Shown here: positions 24,201 through 34,619 of the stretch, one piece after another
Layout: the number at the start of each line of letters is the position of its first letter
How positions within the stretch are numbered: the first letter of the stretch is position 1
NCBI GenBank assembly: GCA_037013495.1
Contig: CM072807.1
Span: 1,066,501 to 1,130,500 of the forward strand
Reading direction: 5' to 3'
DNA: 64,000 nucleotides
Source of the DNA: Hippophae tibetana
Lineage: Eukaryota > Streptophyta > Magnoliopsida > Rosales > Elaeagnaceae
The notes under the pieces: model-generated
Told to the model about the DNA's origin: nothing
Databases searched by the model: none
The model's input: the letters and a program-made list of their open reading frames with translations, nothing else
Translations under genes and position numbers: made by a program

Positions 24201-26725
24201 CTAATTCGTGTGTTTTTAAGTCTAGTTTTTAATGGTGAAGGTTTTAGGTCATTTGGTATTACCTACAATAAGTTATGGAAGTTTTAGCAAGGAAGGGTCA
24301 GAATTTACTGTTTTGTTTAAAGCTGTTTTTTTTAATACAAATTTTAAGAGTCTTGTTTAGGTCTATAAATAGAGTTGTATTCTTTTGTAAGTATGCAAGA
24401 AGAGAGAAATAAAAAAAGAGTGTTTGATTAGTAAAAAAAAAATTGTTTTTGTCTCTCTTCTCTCCACCAAAATAGTTATAAAATATCAACAGGAGCCTCG
24501 GTGAAAAAATTGTGTTTGCATGTTCTTCATATTTAACTTCTGCTGCATGCACTTTGTGAATCTATGATTGCTGATAATGGCCAAACATTAACATGTAAAT
24601 ATGGCCAGTGAGTCTAATAGGGGAAAACCCAGAAACGTGACCTAACTTCTGAGCTGTATACACTGTGTGAAGCTATGATTGTTGAAAATGGCCAAACATT
24701 AACATGAGAATATGGCCTTGAGTCTAATGGTTAGATCATATGATATGTTAGATGGTTTGTAGAGTCTATAGAGTTTGTTATGACTGTTATGACACGTGTA
24801 TTGTATACTAATAGCTAACTGGTATAAAATGGGAGAAAACCTATAAGTGTGACCTAAGTTCTGAGTTGTATACACTGTGTGAAACTGCTATTGCTGAAAT
24901 CGGCCAAACATTAACATGCTGTATTGAACTGGGCGGGGGTGCCATTTTTGGTTGTATTTCTTAGTGGTCTATGTCAGAGTCCTTTATTTTCTTTTGCTAG
25001 TGTATCAAAACTGTCAGAGTAATTTAGTTGAATTATAAGCTTTACACTTTTACTATTAGTTCTGGCCTTCTCTCTCTTGTTAATCTGCTCCAGTTGTTTC
25101 ATAGAGAGAGAGAGAGAGAGAGAGAAATTGAGACATTTAATTGCTGTAAAGTCATAGCTAGCATAGTGTCTATTCTTGAAAAATAAACTGTGCTATGAAT
25201 TTCTTGTAAATGCTGCCTATCTTCTGACCTCAAAAAAAAAAAAATGCTGTCTACCTAGTAGAGAAATCAATGAAAAAAAATAAAAGAAAAACAGATATCA
25301 TGCCAGATTAGCCGGAGGCTTATCTTCCATACGATTTAGTTCAACTGCATATAAGATATGCGCAAGTGATTGCATAAAACACATATACAATTGTCAAAAA
25401 ATGAATTGCAACAATCCAATGTATATGATGGGACTAGGGATTTGAGTTGGACCGAACTGACCCGTGGAGAAAATTGAACTAAAGTATTTAAATAGTTTTT
25501 GGTTCGGTTCGATTTACACGCAGATTGGTGACCCGAGCCGGTATTACAAATAATGTGGCATGCAATGAACCGTTTGTGACTCAAACCAACCTGAACTACC
25601 ATACCTGTGGGGGGTCAACCTGCCATCCCTAGTGGGATAAACTTCTTTCTCATGTGCCTGGTCTATTTCCACAATGATTTTGATTTTTAGCTTATTATTG
25701 CAGGTACACATCCTTTTCAGGTTTATTTCCATTGTTGTCAAAAGGCTCCCTACCATTCGTAAAGGTAGAGGAGATATCACAAACAATTGACTCAGAGAAT
25801 TTCACAGTTCAGAACTCTGTTCAGTTTGCTGGGCCGCTTGCCACAACTTCAGTTAGCACCAATGCCAAATTTGAAGTACGAAGTCCAAAGCGTGTTCAGG
25901 TTTATTTCTTTAATCTACCTGTTTCTTCTTGATTAGTAACTTCTTTTGCTGAAAGTCTATGGGCAATTCTTTACTTCTGATGTAAACAAGATGGTATATG
26001 GCAAAAAAATTGATAATACATTATACAGTTTTCTATTGTTTTCTTCACAATGTCACTATCACTATTCTCAAAACATAACGCAAAAGTTTTATTTTTCACT
26101 AAAAGTTCGAACTTACCAATTTATTATCTTAAGTTTCTTCTTATCAATATGTATTATGGTTGATAACGAATTGGAAGGTTAAGAATTTTTTATAGAATTG
26201 TGCGGAGAATAAATGAAAGTACGAAATTGGATATGAATGAACATTAAAATAATAGCTTGAAAGGAAATTATAACTTTTATTAAGAAATACATTTACCCAA
26301 TAGAGAAAAGGAGCCATGGTTTCAATTTGAAACAAATAAATTTGCTTTGCAGTGTAGAGAGGTTTAAGAATTCAGCTCTAACCAAACTCCTTTCTTTTTT
26401 ATTTATCCAGATTAAGTTTGTAGAAGGCGTTATAGGAACTCCTCAACTAATTGATTCATTAGAAATACCAGAAAATGTGAACTTTCTGGGACAAAAGATT
26501 GATCTCACACCCTTCAAGGGACTCATCACCTCTATACAAGATACTGCATCATCAGTTGCAAAGGCCATTTCCAGCCAACCACCATTGAAGTTTTCTATCT
26601 TGAACAACAATGCTGAATCATGGTTGCTAACGACGTACCTTGACGAAGACCTAAGGATTTCAAGGGTAGATGCTGGCAGTGTGTTTGTGTTGATAAAGGA
26701 GGGCAGCTTGCTGTTGACACCTTGA
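15280..26725 (+). CDS. FBN1: Plastid-lipid-associated protein, fibrillin FBN1/CHRC type, 3 exons (15280-15764, 25704-25899, 26411-26725)
   Basis: The exons join in frame to 331 residues, close to the usual length of FBN1. The junctions are gtaagt...ttgcag and gtttat...tccag. The first 60 or so residues are rich in S, T, P and basic residues and look like a chloroplast transit peptide. An acidic linker follows, then the PAP/fibrillin domain from about residue 100: [25 protein letters not shown] and [13 protein letters not shown] near the first junction, [19 protein letters not shown] and [11 protein letters not shown] across the second, then [14 protein letters not shown] and [16 protein letters not shown] before the stop. 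FBN1 proteins coat plastoglobules and chromoplast fibrils and help protect photosystem II under stress. The assignment to FBN1 rather than another fibrillin rests on these conserved strings. Intron 1 is 9939 bp and holds a full copia element; if efficiently spliced, the gene should still work. Confidence 0.93.
16870..17975. repeat. Degenerate tandem repeat, about four copies of 205-245 bp
   Basis: The same series of words recurs: 'attaattaagaa.atatta.tgta', 'gt.taa.tttttagga', 'aaaaggagagagaaa' and 'tatgttatttttaggg'. The last word appears near 17,491, 17,698 and 17,942, giving spacings of about 207 and 244 bp; the shorter unit lacks the 'gattgagtg..tcatgttg' part. A more diverged first copy covers 16,870-17,120. 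No coding capacity is seen. It lies inside FBN1 intron 1. Confidence 0.7.
17975..18292. mobile_element. Possible MITE with imperfect inverted ends
   Basis: The left end (gtcttttagttatatcaatt followed by 'aacaatttaatttctttgtta') matches, imperfectly, the inverse of the right end (gtctcttagttatgttaac followed by 'aataatttagtccttttatt'). The interior is AT-rich and non-coding. The inverted match is visible by eye over about 50 bp but has many mismatches. Confidence 0.4.
18388..18858. mobile_element. MITE-like element with about 75-bp inverted ends
   Basis: The left arm contains 'aaattaggtcatttgagcag' then 'tttagtctatcatatt' and 'atcatttagtctcttaatttt'. The inverse of the right arm contains 'gattaggtcatttatgttg' then 'tttagtccattaagtt' and 'gtcatttaatcccttagtttt'. 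The arms pair over about 75 bp around a 300-bp AT-rich core. No target duplication was resolved. It is a Mutator-like or other TIR-type non-autonomous element in FBN1 intron 1. Confidence 0.55.
19235..19239. other. Target site duplication, left copy (GGAGC)
   Basis: GGAGC directly precedes the 5' LTR and is repeated exactly at 24492-24496 after the 3' LTR. This is the 5-bp duplication expected of copia integrase. Confidence 0.92.
19240..19814 (+). repeat. 5' LTR of the full-length copia element
   Basis: The LTR is 575 bp, TG...CA, with a TATAAATA box at 19686-19693 that would start the genomic RNA. Two direct copies of an internal unit lie in tandem: 19268-19455 and 19456-19631. The first carries an extra 'attttaag'. 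The units also differ at fixed positions, for example 'gtggcaattcc' against 'ggggcaattcc'. Confidence 0.93.
19819..19831 (+). other. Primer binding site for initiator tRNA-Met
   Basis: TGGTATCAGAGCC lies four bases after the 5' LTR and is identical to the site in the decayed element at 4247. Confidence 0.93.
19833..23940 (+). CDS. Copia gag-pol polyprotein with one gag frameshift
   Basis: Translation should begin at ATG 19833 ([19 protein letters not shown]), just after the primer site. The gag frame is lost at an eight-A run (20105-20112). From there a different frame is open for the whole remaining polyprotein, to a stop at 23938-23940. In order it carries: gag UBN2 domain (to about 20,480), an RGG-rich segment (20,520-20,680), two tandem CCHC knuckles (20,694-20,790), aspartic protease [10 protein letters not shown] (20,911), gag-pre-integrase HHCC (about 21,300-21,440), integrase core with [17 protein letters not shown] and [13 protein letters not shown] (21,490-21,960), reverse transcriptase with YVDDLIF (22,951) and RNase H (23,430-23,830). 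Apart from the A-run nothing is broken, so the element could be recently active or moved by proteins from relatives. The stop falls 22 bp inside the 3' LTR. Confidence 0.9.
23907..23916 (+). other. Polypurine tract
   Basis: AAGGGAGGAA lies two bases before the 3' LTR and is the expected primer for plus-strand DNA synthesis. Confidence 0.8.
23919..24491 (+). repeat. 3' LTR of the full-length copia element
   Basis: The LTR is 573 bp and near-identical to 19240-19814, including the internal tandem unit (23946-24133 and 24134-24309) and the TATA box (24364-24371). Differences seen by eye are two shorter A runs, 'aaatctag' for 'aagtctag' near 24,039 and 'gttttaggtc' for 'gtttcaggtc' near 24,241. 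The TATA box could start read-out transcripts into the rest of FBN1 intron 1. Confidence 0.93.
24492..24496. other. Target site duplication, right copy (GGAGC)
   Basis: It matches 19235-19239 exactly. Removing the element and one copy restores a continuous intron sequence. Confidence 0.92.
24528..24920. repeat. Three direct copies of a roughly 60-bp motif
   Basis: The words 'gtatacactgtgtgaa', 'ctatgattg.tgaaaatgg' and 'ggccaaacattaacatg' recur near 24,545-24,597, 24,655-24,704 and 24,868-24,919. Around them 'gggaaaaccca' and 'gtgacctaa.ttctgag' also repeat, so the real unit is longer and diverged. It sits in FBN1 intron 1 just after the copia insertion and has no coding capacity. Confidence 0.75.
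25103..25125. repeat. (AG)n microsatellite
   Basis: About eleven AG units in a row lie inside FBN1 intron 1, about 580 bp before exon 2. Confidence 0.9.
25435..25631. mobile_element. Possible hAT-type MITE
   Basis: The left end TAGGGAT and the inverse of the right end (ATCCCTA) bracket 197 bp that is markedly GC-richer than its surroundings. The inner words (gttggaccgaac, ggttcggttcg, acccgagccgg) are typical of TAGGG-ended plant hAT MITEs. Flanking 8-mers gatgggac and gtgggata match only in part. It lies 72 bp before FBN1 exon 2. Confidence 0.5.
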
Positions 26726-26768
26726 GCAATCAAATCCCCTCCCCTATAAGTAAACATAGTGTTTGAGT

Positions 26769-26774
26769 AATAAA
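26769..26774 (+). terminator. Likely poly(A) signal of FBN1-like gene
   Basis: AATAAA lies 44 bp after the stop codon, with a second AATAAA-like word close behind. Confidence 0.5.
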
Positions 26775-28363
26775 ATAAATGTAGTAATACAAAGGAAGGG
26801 AATACAAATATTATTATAAACATAAAACATTGATATAGAGTTGTCAAGGAATATTTGAAATATTTACAATATCCTCACCCTTTCTATTATGCTCATAGTA
26901 TGATAGTAGTTGGTTAAAATTTTATAAATACATCTTTTCTCTCTAAATTTATGAAATATATTATGTACTCTGATTCTGAGTGTTTCAAACTCAATGCACA
27001 ACTTACCTCAATGACACGAAGGATGGTGGTAGGATTGTAGCGTTGAATAATATTGAAGTAAATTTGTAATAAAAAAACTAGTAATAATTGTGCAACAAAG
27101 TTAATAATTTAGGTCAAGGGATATACAACTTATGTAATTTTTAAAATGTAAACTTTAATTATCTAATTTTTAATGTATATATTTAGAATTCTAGAAATCA
27201 TAAAAATGTACATTTTTATCCAATATCTTTTAAAATATGTTTCTAATTCTTTAAAAGTTTCAATCTACTATAAATACTTTTTTTTTCAAAAAGGTAATTT
27301 CGAAATTCTGATTAATAAAATTTAAAAATTTTAAATTTAATAAAAAAATCAATTTTTGAGAACACACTAAAAATAAAAAAAACATATTAAATTTATATTT
27401 GGAATGAAAAATAAATATTGTGTTTTTAATTTTTTTTAAGTTCTCTTTTTTTCATTTTCTTTAACTTCTGTATTAAAAAAATTAGTAACTAATTTTTTGT
27501 TTTTTTACTTTTTTGCATTTAAAAGTCAAATTTTTAATATATGTTTAAAAGAATTACTTTTTATATTTTATTTTTCAAAATTTTAAATTTATCATTTGAA
27601 AAAAAAGACTATTTGAAATAGATAAAAACTTTAAAAAATAGAAGATCTTAGATATATATCTCAAAAAATATGAAATTAAAGTATATATTTTGAAAAAATA
27701 TTGAACATAATCAAAAATTAGATGAATAAAATATATATTTTAAAGAATTATGAAAATCTTAAAAACTATTAATAATTTGGTGTCGACTCATTATATTTAT
27801 GTTCCTCTTTGTTTTTTCCTCGAAGTAAAGAAAGAAGAGCATGCACCGTTTGAGTAAATAAATAAATAAATAATCCACTTTGACTCTATAACTTAATAAA
27901 AGAGATACGCTATTAATTGCACTTTCCATTTTCTATTAGTTATTAAAAACATTTAACAGCCTCGGATTCTCATTAAAACAAAAATGAATCGATATTATCT
28001 TTGTAATCTGAACTCAACTAACCATTATATGCTACATTGCACATTTTTTAAACATGGTGTGACGTGGCATTTAATAGTTGACTTGGGTGTAAATATGAAT
28101 ATAAATTGAATGTTTTTAGCATTATTTTTCTAATTTTGTCCGATTTGTTTATCATAATTTTAAAATAGAAGTAAATTTATTAACGGATTTGTTATTTTTT
28201 AAAAAAAGAAAAAGAAATAAGTTAACATAACTGGCATCACTAATCTTATTTTAATATACACATATCAATTGAATTTTTTATACTAATAAGAATAGTAAAA
28301 AAAAGATCTAAGTTAACTTATAAAAAAAAAATTGCAAGGCAATCACTCAACCAAAGTTTACTC

Positions 28364-29136
28364 CGCTATTACCAAAAGTGGTATTTAAGTCGATATGTAA
28401 AGTCGATTTTTTAAAAAAATCAATTTATAATAAATTTAAAGTCGGTTCTAGGTGTCAACCGACGCTACGTTACGTGGATAGATTTTTTCTCTTTTTTCTT
28501 TCCCAAACAGAAATTATTCTAAGCGTTGCATAACTCTCAAAAACTCAAAACCTCTTACACTTCTCCTCCACTCTTTCTCATTTTTAGGCCACTTATGACC
28601 ACCAATTTCAGCGCCGATTAGTGAGTTTTCTTCATCTCTAACTAATCTTTTAGATCCCGTATTTTTTTGAATAAAATACTCAAATTTTTTATACCTATTT
28701 CTCACTTACAAAACACCATTTTTTTATTCATTTCCTTCATTTTGTCACTTCATTTACTCTTGTAAGTATTTCTATTAATTATACGCACTTATTATTCATA
28801 TTTTTTCTGTTATTATGTGTTATTATTTATGTATATAAATTTTTGTATTATATATGTAGGTTTGTATTATAATATCAGGAGAAAAATATGATAATCTTGA
28901 ATAACATAAAACGAAAACACGATAATTTTTCTGCTATTAATTAATATTTTATTTTTTAATTATTTATATTATTTAAACTATTTGTTAAACAGATTTTTTT
29001 CTGCTATTATTTAGTAATCGAATACAAATTTTAATTTGAGTATAATAAAAAATGAGTAAATTTTGTAAAAAATTAAAAATTAAAAATTTAAAATCGGTTC
29101 GGTGAACCGACTTTAATACCCACTTTTTTAGTAGTG
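28364..29136. mobile_element. Non-autonomous CACTA (En/Spm) type element
   Basis: Read on the minus strand, the right end begins CACTACTAAAAAAGTGGGTA, a classic CACTA terminus. The left end, CGCTATTACCAAAAGTGGTA followed by TTTAAGTCG, is its degenerate partner. Subterminal GTCGGTT and AACCGAC words occur near both ends, as expected for transposase binding. Flanking trinucleotides are ctc and ttc, one mismatch from a 3-bp target duplication. At 773 bp, with no transposase-like frame, it is a deletion derivative. Confidence 0.7.
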
Positions 29137-30267
29137 TTCATTCAATAGAAAACTTTAACTCGCATAAAATGTATTAGCATGAATGTATTAAAAAAAATTA
29201 ACATGAGAGAAAAAAAACCTACAAAATAACTTGAGTTATCTTATTAGCATGTTTACAGGGGCTTTATTCATTAAAAAAAATGTCCACAAAAAGAGCCATC
29301 CATTTGATATTATAACTTAAAAATAGTCTTATATATGGACAATAATAATGTTCAATAAGTGGCATGCACAATCGACGAAATACAATAGAAATTATACATT
29401 GGTTTTAGAGCAAGTGGTACGATACTTTCCATTAATTTTATTAATTATTATTTTAAAAAATTAATTAAGGAACACTTATGTTTTTTAACAAAGGTCATAA
29501 TAGTTATCTTTCACCTCGTTAGCCTGAAATACTACATCAATAATTTCTCCTGAATACATGCAATAATATAGCTACATATAGGTTAATTTGTTGATAGCAG
29601 TTAACAACAATGAGAATGAGAGCTTTCATTTACAAAGTGGGTCTCCTAGTTGGTAACCCATTTGCAAATTGCGAGGAAAATTTTGTTAGTCCTTCGAATG
29701 ATTTTGAACTTCCGGTGAAGAAATATCACGTACGTACATGTGGTTAATTCATTAAGTGGTAATTAAGCAAAAAAATTGATGGTTCATTGCAAATCAAATG
29801 ATAATTGTCTTGGAATACATAATCTCAAAGTTTGTGAAGATTTCATGAGTTGGAGTTTCATAGAACATTATTTTGGTAGAACTCTATTTTGGTGTTATGC
29901 AAATACTACTACGTACAGGCCAAAAACATGTTCAATTTAATGTGTTTTGGCAAGAAAGTAAAACCATTTGGCTTCCGTACAGATGCAAAAATAGTCAGTC
30001 ACCTATTTTTGGATTGCTAAAGATGATGGTATTTACATCAAGTTTTTTCCTTAAAAATCATGATAAGTTTCAACATCATTGGGAACAGGGAGATTCAAAC
30101 TAGCTATATATATATGCAAAAAAATGATATGATTGTATTCTTAATATGAATTTAAAATAGTCACCTAGTTTGTAATCAAACTAGTTTCCCCTCGCAATAT
30201 CTCTCCTAATTTAATCCATGATTTCAATCTCCCTTCTAGTTTCCCTCAATCTTCCTTTCTTCTCAAA

Positions 30268-30329
30268 CCATTATGCATGGTTTTTTCTTTGCTTCTCACC
30301 ATTATGCATGGTTTTTTCTTTGCTTCTCA
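30268..30329. repeat. Perfect 31-bp tandem duplication
   Basis: Units 30268-30298 and 30299-30329 are identical. Each begins CCATTATGCATGG and continues with a T-rich tail ending TTCTCA. A third partial start (ccattatgg) follows. Their identity implies a very recent duplication. Confidence 0.92.
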
Positions 30330-30569
30330 AAGCCATTATGGTATTATGGTTTCGATCGTTTGAATCAAAATTATTTTCAATTCCTGCACTATTATCATCA
30401 TATGTATCTTTGTTATCTCAATTTTACATTAATAATAAGTGAGTTTGGGTTGAAAATTGGTGTTGAGAACGCCAAGAAAAAAGACATTTTTAAATAAAAT
30501 AAGATCTCTTAAAGTTATATTATTTCTTTCATATCTTCATTACAATTCTATAGCTATATATAAGGAGAT

Positions 30570-30850
30570 TTACTCCTTGATTTACTTTTTGAATTAAACA
30601 TTTTTTGATTTACTTTTTGAATTAAACATTCTTTGATTTATTTTTTGAATTAAACATTATTTGATTTACTTTTTGAATTAAATATTCCTTGATTTACTCA
30701 TTGAATTAAGTATTACTTGTTTTACTCATTGAATTACTCCTTAAATTAAGGATGACAATTCCTTGATTTACTCCTTAAATTAAGGATGACAACTACTTAA
30801 TTTACTCCTTGAATTAAGAAATTAACACTCCTTAAATTACTTATTAAATT
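30570..30850. repeat. AT-rich minisatellite-like array
   Basis: A roughly 30-bp unit built from 'gatttactttttgaattaa' and 'acattctt' repeats several times. It then shades into units with 'ttactccttaaattaagg' and 'atgacaa'. About nine degenerate copies are visible. Confidence 0.75.
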
Positions 30851-33209
30851 ACTCCTTAATTTTATCTCCAATAATTTAGTTAGGATAATAAAGAAGCATT
30901 GTGTTAAAGCCACAACTGACCTAACTCTCATATCTTTTCTTTTTTGTTTAAACCGAAATTTCATTATCTCGATCTCTATACATTTGTCTCTTTTAATCTT
31001 TCAAAAAAATTCATGATTTAATTTCTTGCCTTTAATTATGCCATAGATTGAGATATCACTCCAATTCATTGTGGTATCACGATATATGACACGAGGAATA
31101 ATGAAATTGTTTCAAAAATAGGTCATGAATCAAAATTGATTAAATCAAAAACATTGGTAGGAATGAGCAATCCTTCCAAAGTATTCAACATTTTTATTGA
31201 TGTATTCACTTTAGTTATAATTTTATTGATTGTGAAGTTTATATATATATATATCCTTACACACTCATGTAATCCTTAGTTCTTTGAGTTGAATAATATA
31301 TAACTTACAATTTATGAATTGTTTGGTAAAAATACTTATATTTTTTAAGAATTTTTTTTATAAAAGGAGAGATTATTTATAATTAGATATTTTAAATCAA
31401 TAAAATATAAAAATAATGAAACTATTTTTTCTTTTTTTGAAAAAACAAAACAAGTACCCAATTAAGAATAATGAATAACATCTCGCACTAAAAATTGGGA
31501 TGCATGCGGAATCATATTAAATAATAAAAAGAGGAAAACCTTTACATAATAATGATATATTTTTGTCGATAATGATAAGTGTTTGAGAAGTATTAATATT
31601 ATGTGATTTATTTACACTTAATGTTAAAAATAAATTTAAATTTACATAATTTTATCATTATTTAAAACAAATCTTTATTTTTAAAATCACATGAATTTTC
31701 TATTGTTTTCAAATATTTTTAACTTTTAAATTAATTAAAATGATAAATACTTGAAGAAATATGCGTAAAACAATTATTTTTAATTTATAATAATAAAAGA
31801 AATAACTAATGTAAACCTTACATGTGTTTTAACCAATTTTAAGGGGGTAAAAAGGGAAGTGAAGAAAAGCAACGCGGTCCGCGATGGTGGATAATTGTAG
31901 GCCGTAATGTGATCTTCTTGGATTTAATTTAATGGGTATCAAATAAAACATAGGCTGTGACATGCGAAGGATTTTCCCTCATGATTCATTTTTCTTTCCC
32001 TTTCTTTAACTATAAATAAGACTCAAATTCTCTTTCAACATATACCAAAAATTGAACTGAGTATCAATTTTCTAATAGGAATTTATTCTTTAGTTTTTAT
32101 TTTATATACAATTTAGGTTAGATTATCACAAATAAGAGGCATTAAAATGGAGTTATTCTAGATAAGCGATAGAATAGTGTGAAGATTAATATCTCTTTCG
32201 TGAAGGAGGACTAATTCGTCTATATATCTTTTTAATATAAATCTAATTTGTATTCTTATTTCTTTTTAATAAACAATTTTCTTGAATTTGTTGTAAATAA
32301 ATTATAAATCATTTATTATTTTTAATATGTGTCGCTGATTGTCATAATGAAATTTTAGTAATGTTGATATATTTATGTAGATTATTTAAACGAATATTTT
32401 TAATAATTATTAAACACATGATTTTTAATTTCAAAATTTCTACAAAATTTATTATTAAAAAATATATTGATGATATTTTTTATAATAGATTTAAAATATG
32501 AAAATTAAGTTTTAGATACATTAATCTAGATCTGATTTAGATAACTTGAATATGAATTTAAATTATTATCCCAAACAAATGCGTCGAGTTAAATAATTTG
32601 TTAATTTCTTAGACAATAAACATAATTTAATTAAATTAAGTAATAATCCGATCGAAAGCATTAAGTAATTTAATTAATAATGAATAGTGATTCAAAGACA
32701 TTATTTATATACATAAAGGATAAATAATCAATGATCTAGATTTATATTTCAGTAACCTAATTAATTAATTATACCAAACATAATAACTCTCTAAATATTC
32801 CATTCATTTATTAATTGCATATTTTTATACAATTTGTATGAACCAATCTATCTTTTATCTTTTTATTATTTTTGTCATTAAATTAAAAAATTTAAAACCA
32901 AATATTATCACAACATGTTTAAGTTTATTTTTGTGTTTGTTTTTAAGAGTTTTATTGAATTATTTAAAACACATAATTTTTTTTAAATCAATCTCGAGAG
33001 TATATTTGTCATTTTTTGTGAAATAATTCTTACACTTGTGAACTATTATAAATTATGCAAAATTTTACAACTAATTTTTTATACATCAAATAACATGTAA
33101 TCTAAATATGATTAAAAAAATTATTTTGCATTACAAGTGCATAGAATAATTATTTAAAAAATAATAATATTAACATAAAAAACCATAATTTATATCTACT
33201 ATTTTTTTT

Positions 33210-33425
33210 CTTTTAAATATTTTAACATCTTAGCCACTAACAATATGTCATTAAGCCACGTGTGGATCGAAAAATATTTTCATACTCTAAAGTCACTATT
33301 TGTTTATGTTTATTTTTCCCCTTTTTCTTGTAATTTTTTATCCTTATCTTATTTTACCCCTTTTCCTTTTAAATATTTTAACATCTTACCCACTCATAAT
33401 ATGTTATTAAGCCACATAAAAATTG
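33210..33425. repeat. Direct duplication, period 156 bp
   Basis: The block starting 'cttttaaatattttaacat' and running through 'cttagccactaa' and 'attaagccac' at 33,210-33,265 recurs at 33,366-33,421 with few changes. Confidence 0.8.
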
Positions 33426-34084
33426 ACAAATAATTTTATATTTTAAATATAAAATTTTATTCATCAAATAATTATTTTATCTCATATAATTCTTTATATA
33501 TAAATTATAAATTAACACAAAGAAATATATGTAACATAAAAAGTAGCTAAATTTATTCATATAATAATAATAATAACAATGAACAAAAATAATGAATAAA
33601 TTAGAACAACATATTATAAATAAGATATATAAATATGATCCATAATTTATCTTTTAAAGATAAATAAACAACTAAAATAAGAGTACAAAGATCATCAATA
33701 AATTTTTAATTTTTTATGTTTATTATTTTTAATTTTTTTATCTTTCAATTTACTAATTTATATTTTTTATTTCAACCAATATATTAAAATAATTACTATT
33801 TCACTAAGAATTCATTTTAAAAAATCTTTTATTTCTACTACACATTATTATAAGTAAAACCAACTAAAAGAAATTTAATCTCAATTTTTGTTGTTTCAAA
33901 TTCTAACCATTTATAATTTTATACATGCAAATTATTAAAAAAATGATTTAAATTTATTTCAATTTGAAGCATGAATTAATTCATATATTATAATATAATT
34001 AATCATTGTTAATAAGTGGTATCACAATTATTAATACATTTTTAATCTAACATACAATTGACATGTAATTTAATGTATACGACA

Positions 34085-34490
34085 ACTTGACATATATAAC
34101 ATTGCTCATAAAATTAATTATTTTAAAGTTTGATGCGCATCATAAATGAAATAAAAAAAATGTTAATATCATGTAAATTTATATTATATCATGTGTTAAA
34201 ATTATTTAATAATTGAAAAAATAATTAATTTTCTAAAGAATAATTAATAATAATTTATGTTATAATAACAATGAGTAACTATATGCTTTTATACATATAA
34301 GAACTGATACATATATCATTATTCATAAAATTAATTGATTTGATGTCTGATCCATGTCATAAATAAAAAATATTAATATCACTTAAATTTATACTCACAT
34401 ATTTTTATTAGAATAGTATATTAAAATTATTAAAAAATTAAAAAATTTATTTATTTTTGAAATAATAAATAGTAATAACACGTGTTATAG
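34085..34490. repeat. Direct duplication, period about 217 bp
   Basis: The word 'attgctcataaaattaatt' near 34,101 recurs as 'attattcataaaattaatt' near 34,318. Both are followed by matching 'gtttgatgcgcatcataaat' / 'gtctgatccatgtcataaat' and 'ttaatatca' blocks. Confidence 0.75.
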
Positions 34491-34606
34491 TACGAAAAAT
34501 TTGTATAAATTCATGTGTTCTTACTAATTTTTTATGGATTACAAGTTCGGAATATGCCTAATTAGAAAATAAAAAAAAGGGTTGGGAATATGCCTCTTGC
34601 GTGCTT

Positions 34607-34619
34607 TGGGCTCAGCCCA
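34607..34619. promoter_or_regulatory. Paired Site II (TGGGCY) elements of the PFP-beta promoter
   Basis: TGGGCT (34607-34612) and its inverse AGCCCA (34614-34619) lie almost back to back, about 240 bp upstream of the TATA box. Site II motifs bind TCP factors and, together with a telo-box, mark many plant housekeeping promoters. Confidence 0.55.

Larger units (their letters stand above)
19240..24491 (+). mobile_element. Full-length Ty1-copia retrotransposon in FBN1 intron 1
   Basis: The 5252-bp element has two LTRs that start TGTGG and end CAACA, a tRNA-Met primer site, a gag-pol region, a polypurine tract and a perfect 5-bp target duplication GGAGC on each side (19235-19239 and 24492-24496). 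By eye the LTRs differ at only a handful of places: two or three substitutions and two homopolymer lengths. This points to a recent insertion. It lies in the same orientation as the host gene. The pol sequence resembles TNT1-type plant copia elements. The only clear coding lesion is a one-base frameshift in gag. Confidence 0.95.
26775..34600. other. AT-rich intergenic region between FBN1-like and PFP-beta genes
   Basis: About 7.8 kb has no recognisable gene. It contains a CACTA-type remnant (28,364-29,136), a perfect 31-bp tandem duplication (30,268), a minisatellite-like stretch (30,570-30,850), an isolated promoter-like patch (31,830-32,060) and two local duplications (33,210 and 34,090). 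The frames around 29,870-30,100 and 30,220-30,500 show no family resemblance and partly consist of repeats. Confidence 0.6.

Noticed and set aside
29873..30103. 76-codon plus-strand frame
   Set aside because: It has no recognisable domain, no neighbouring exon and ordinary intergenic composition around it.
30218..30497. Two overlapping frames of 74 codons, hydrophobic
   Set aside because: Both are built largely on the 31-bp tandem duplication; the repeated peptide is a by-product of the repeat.
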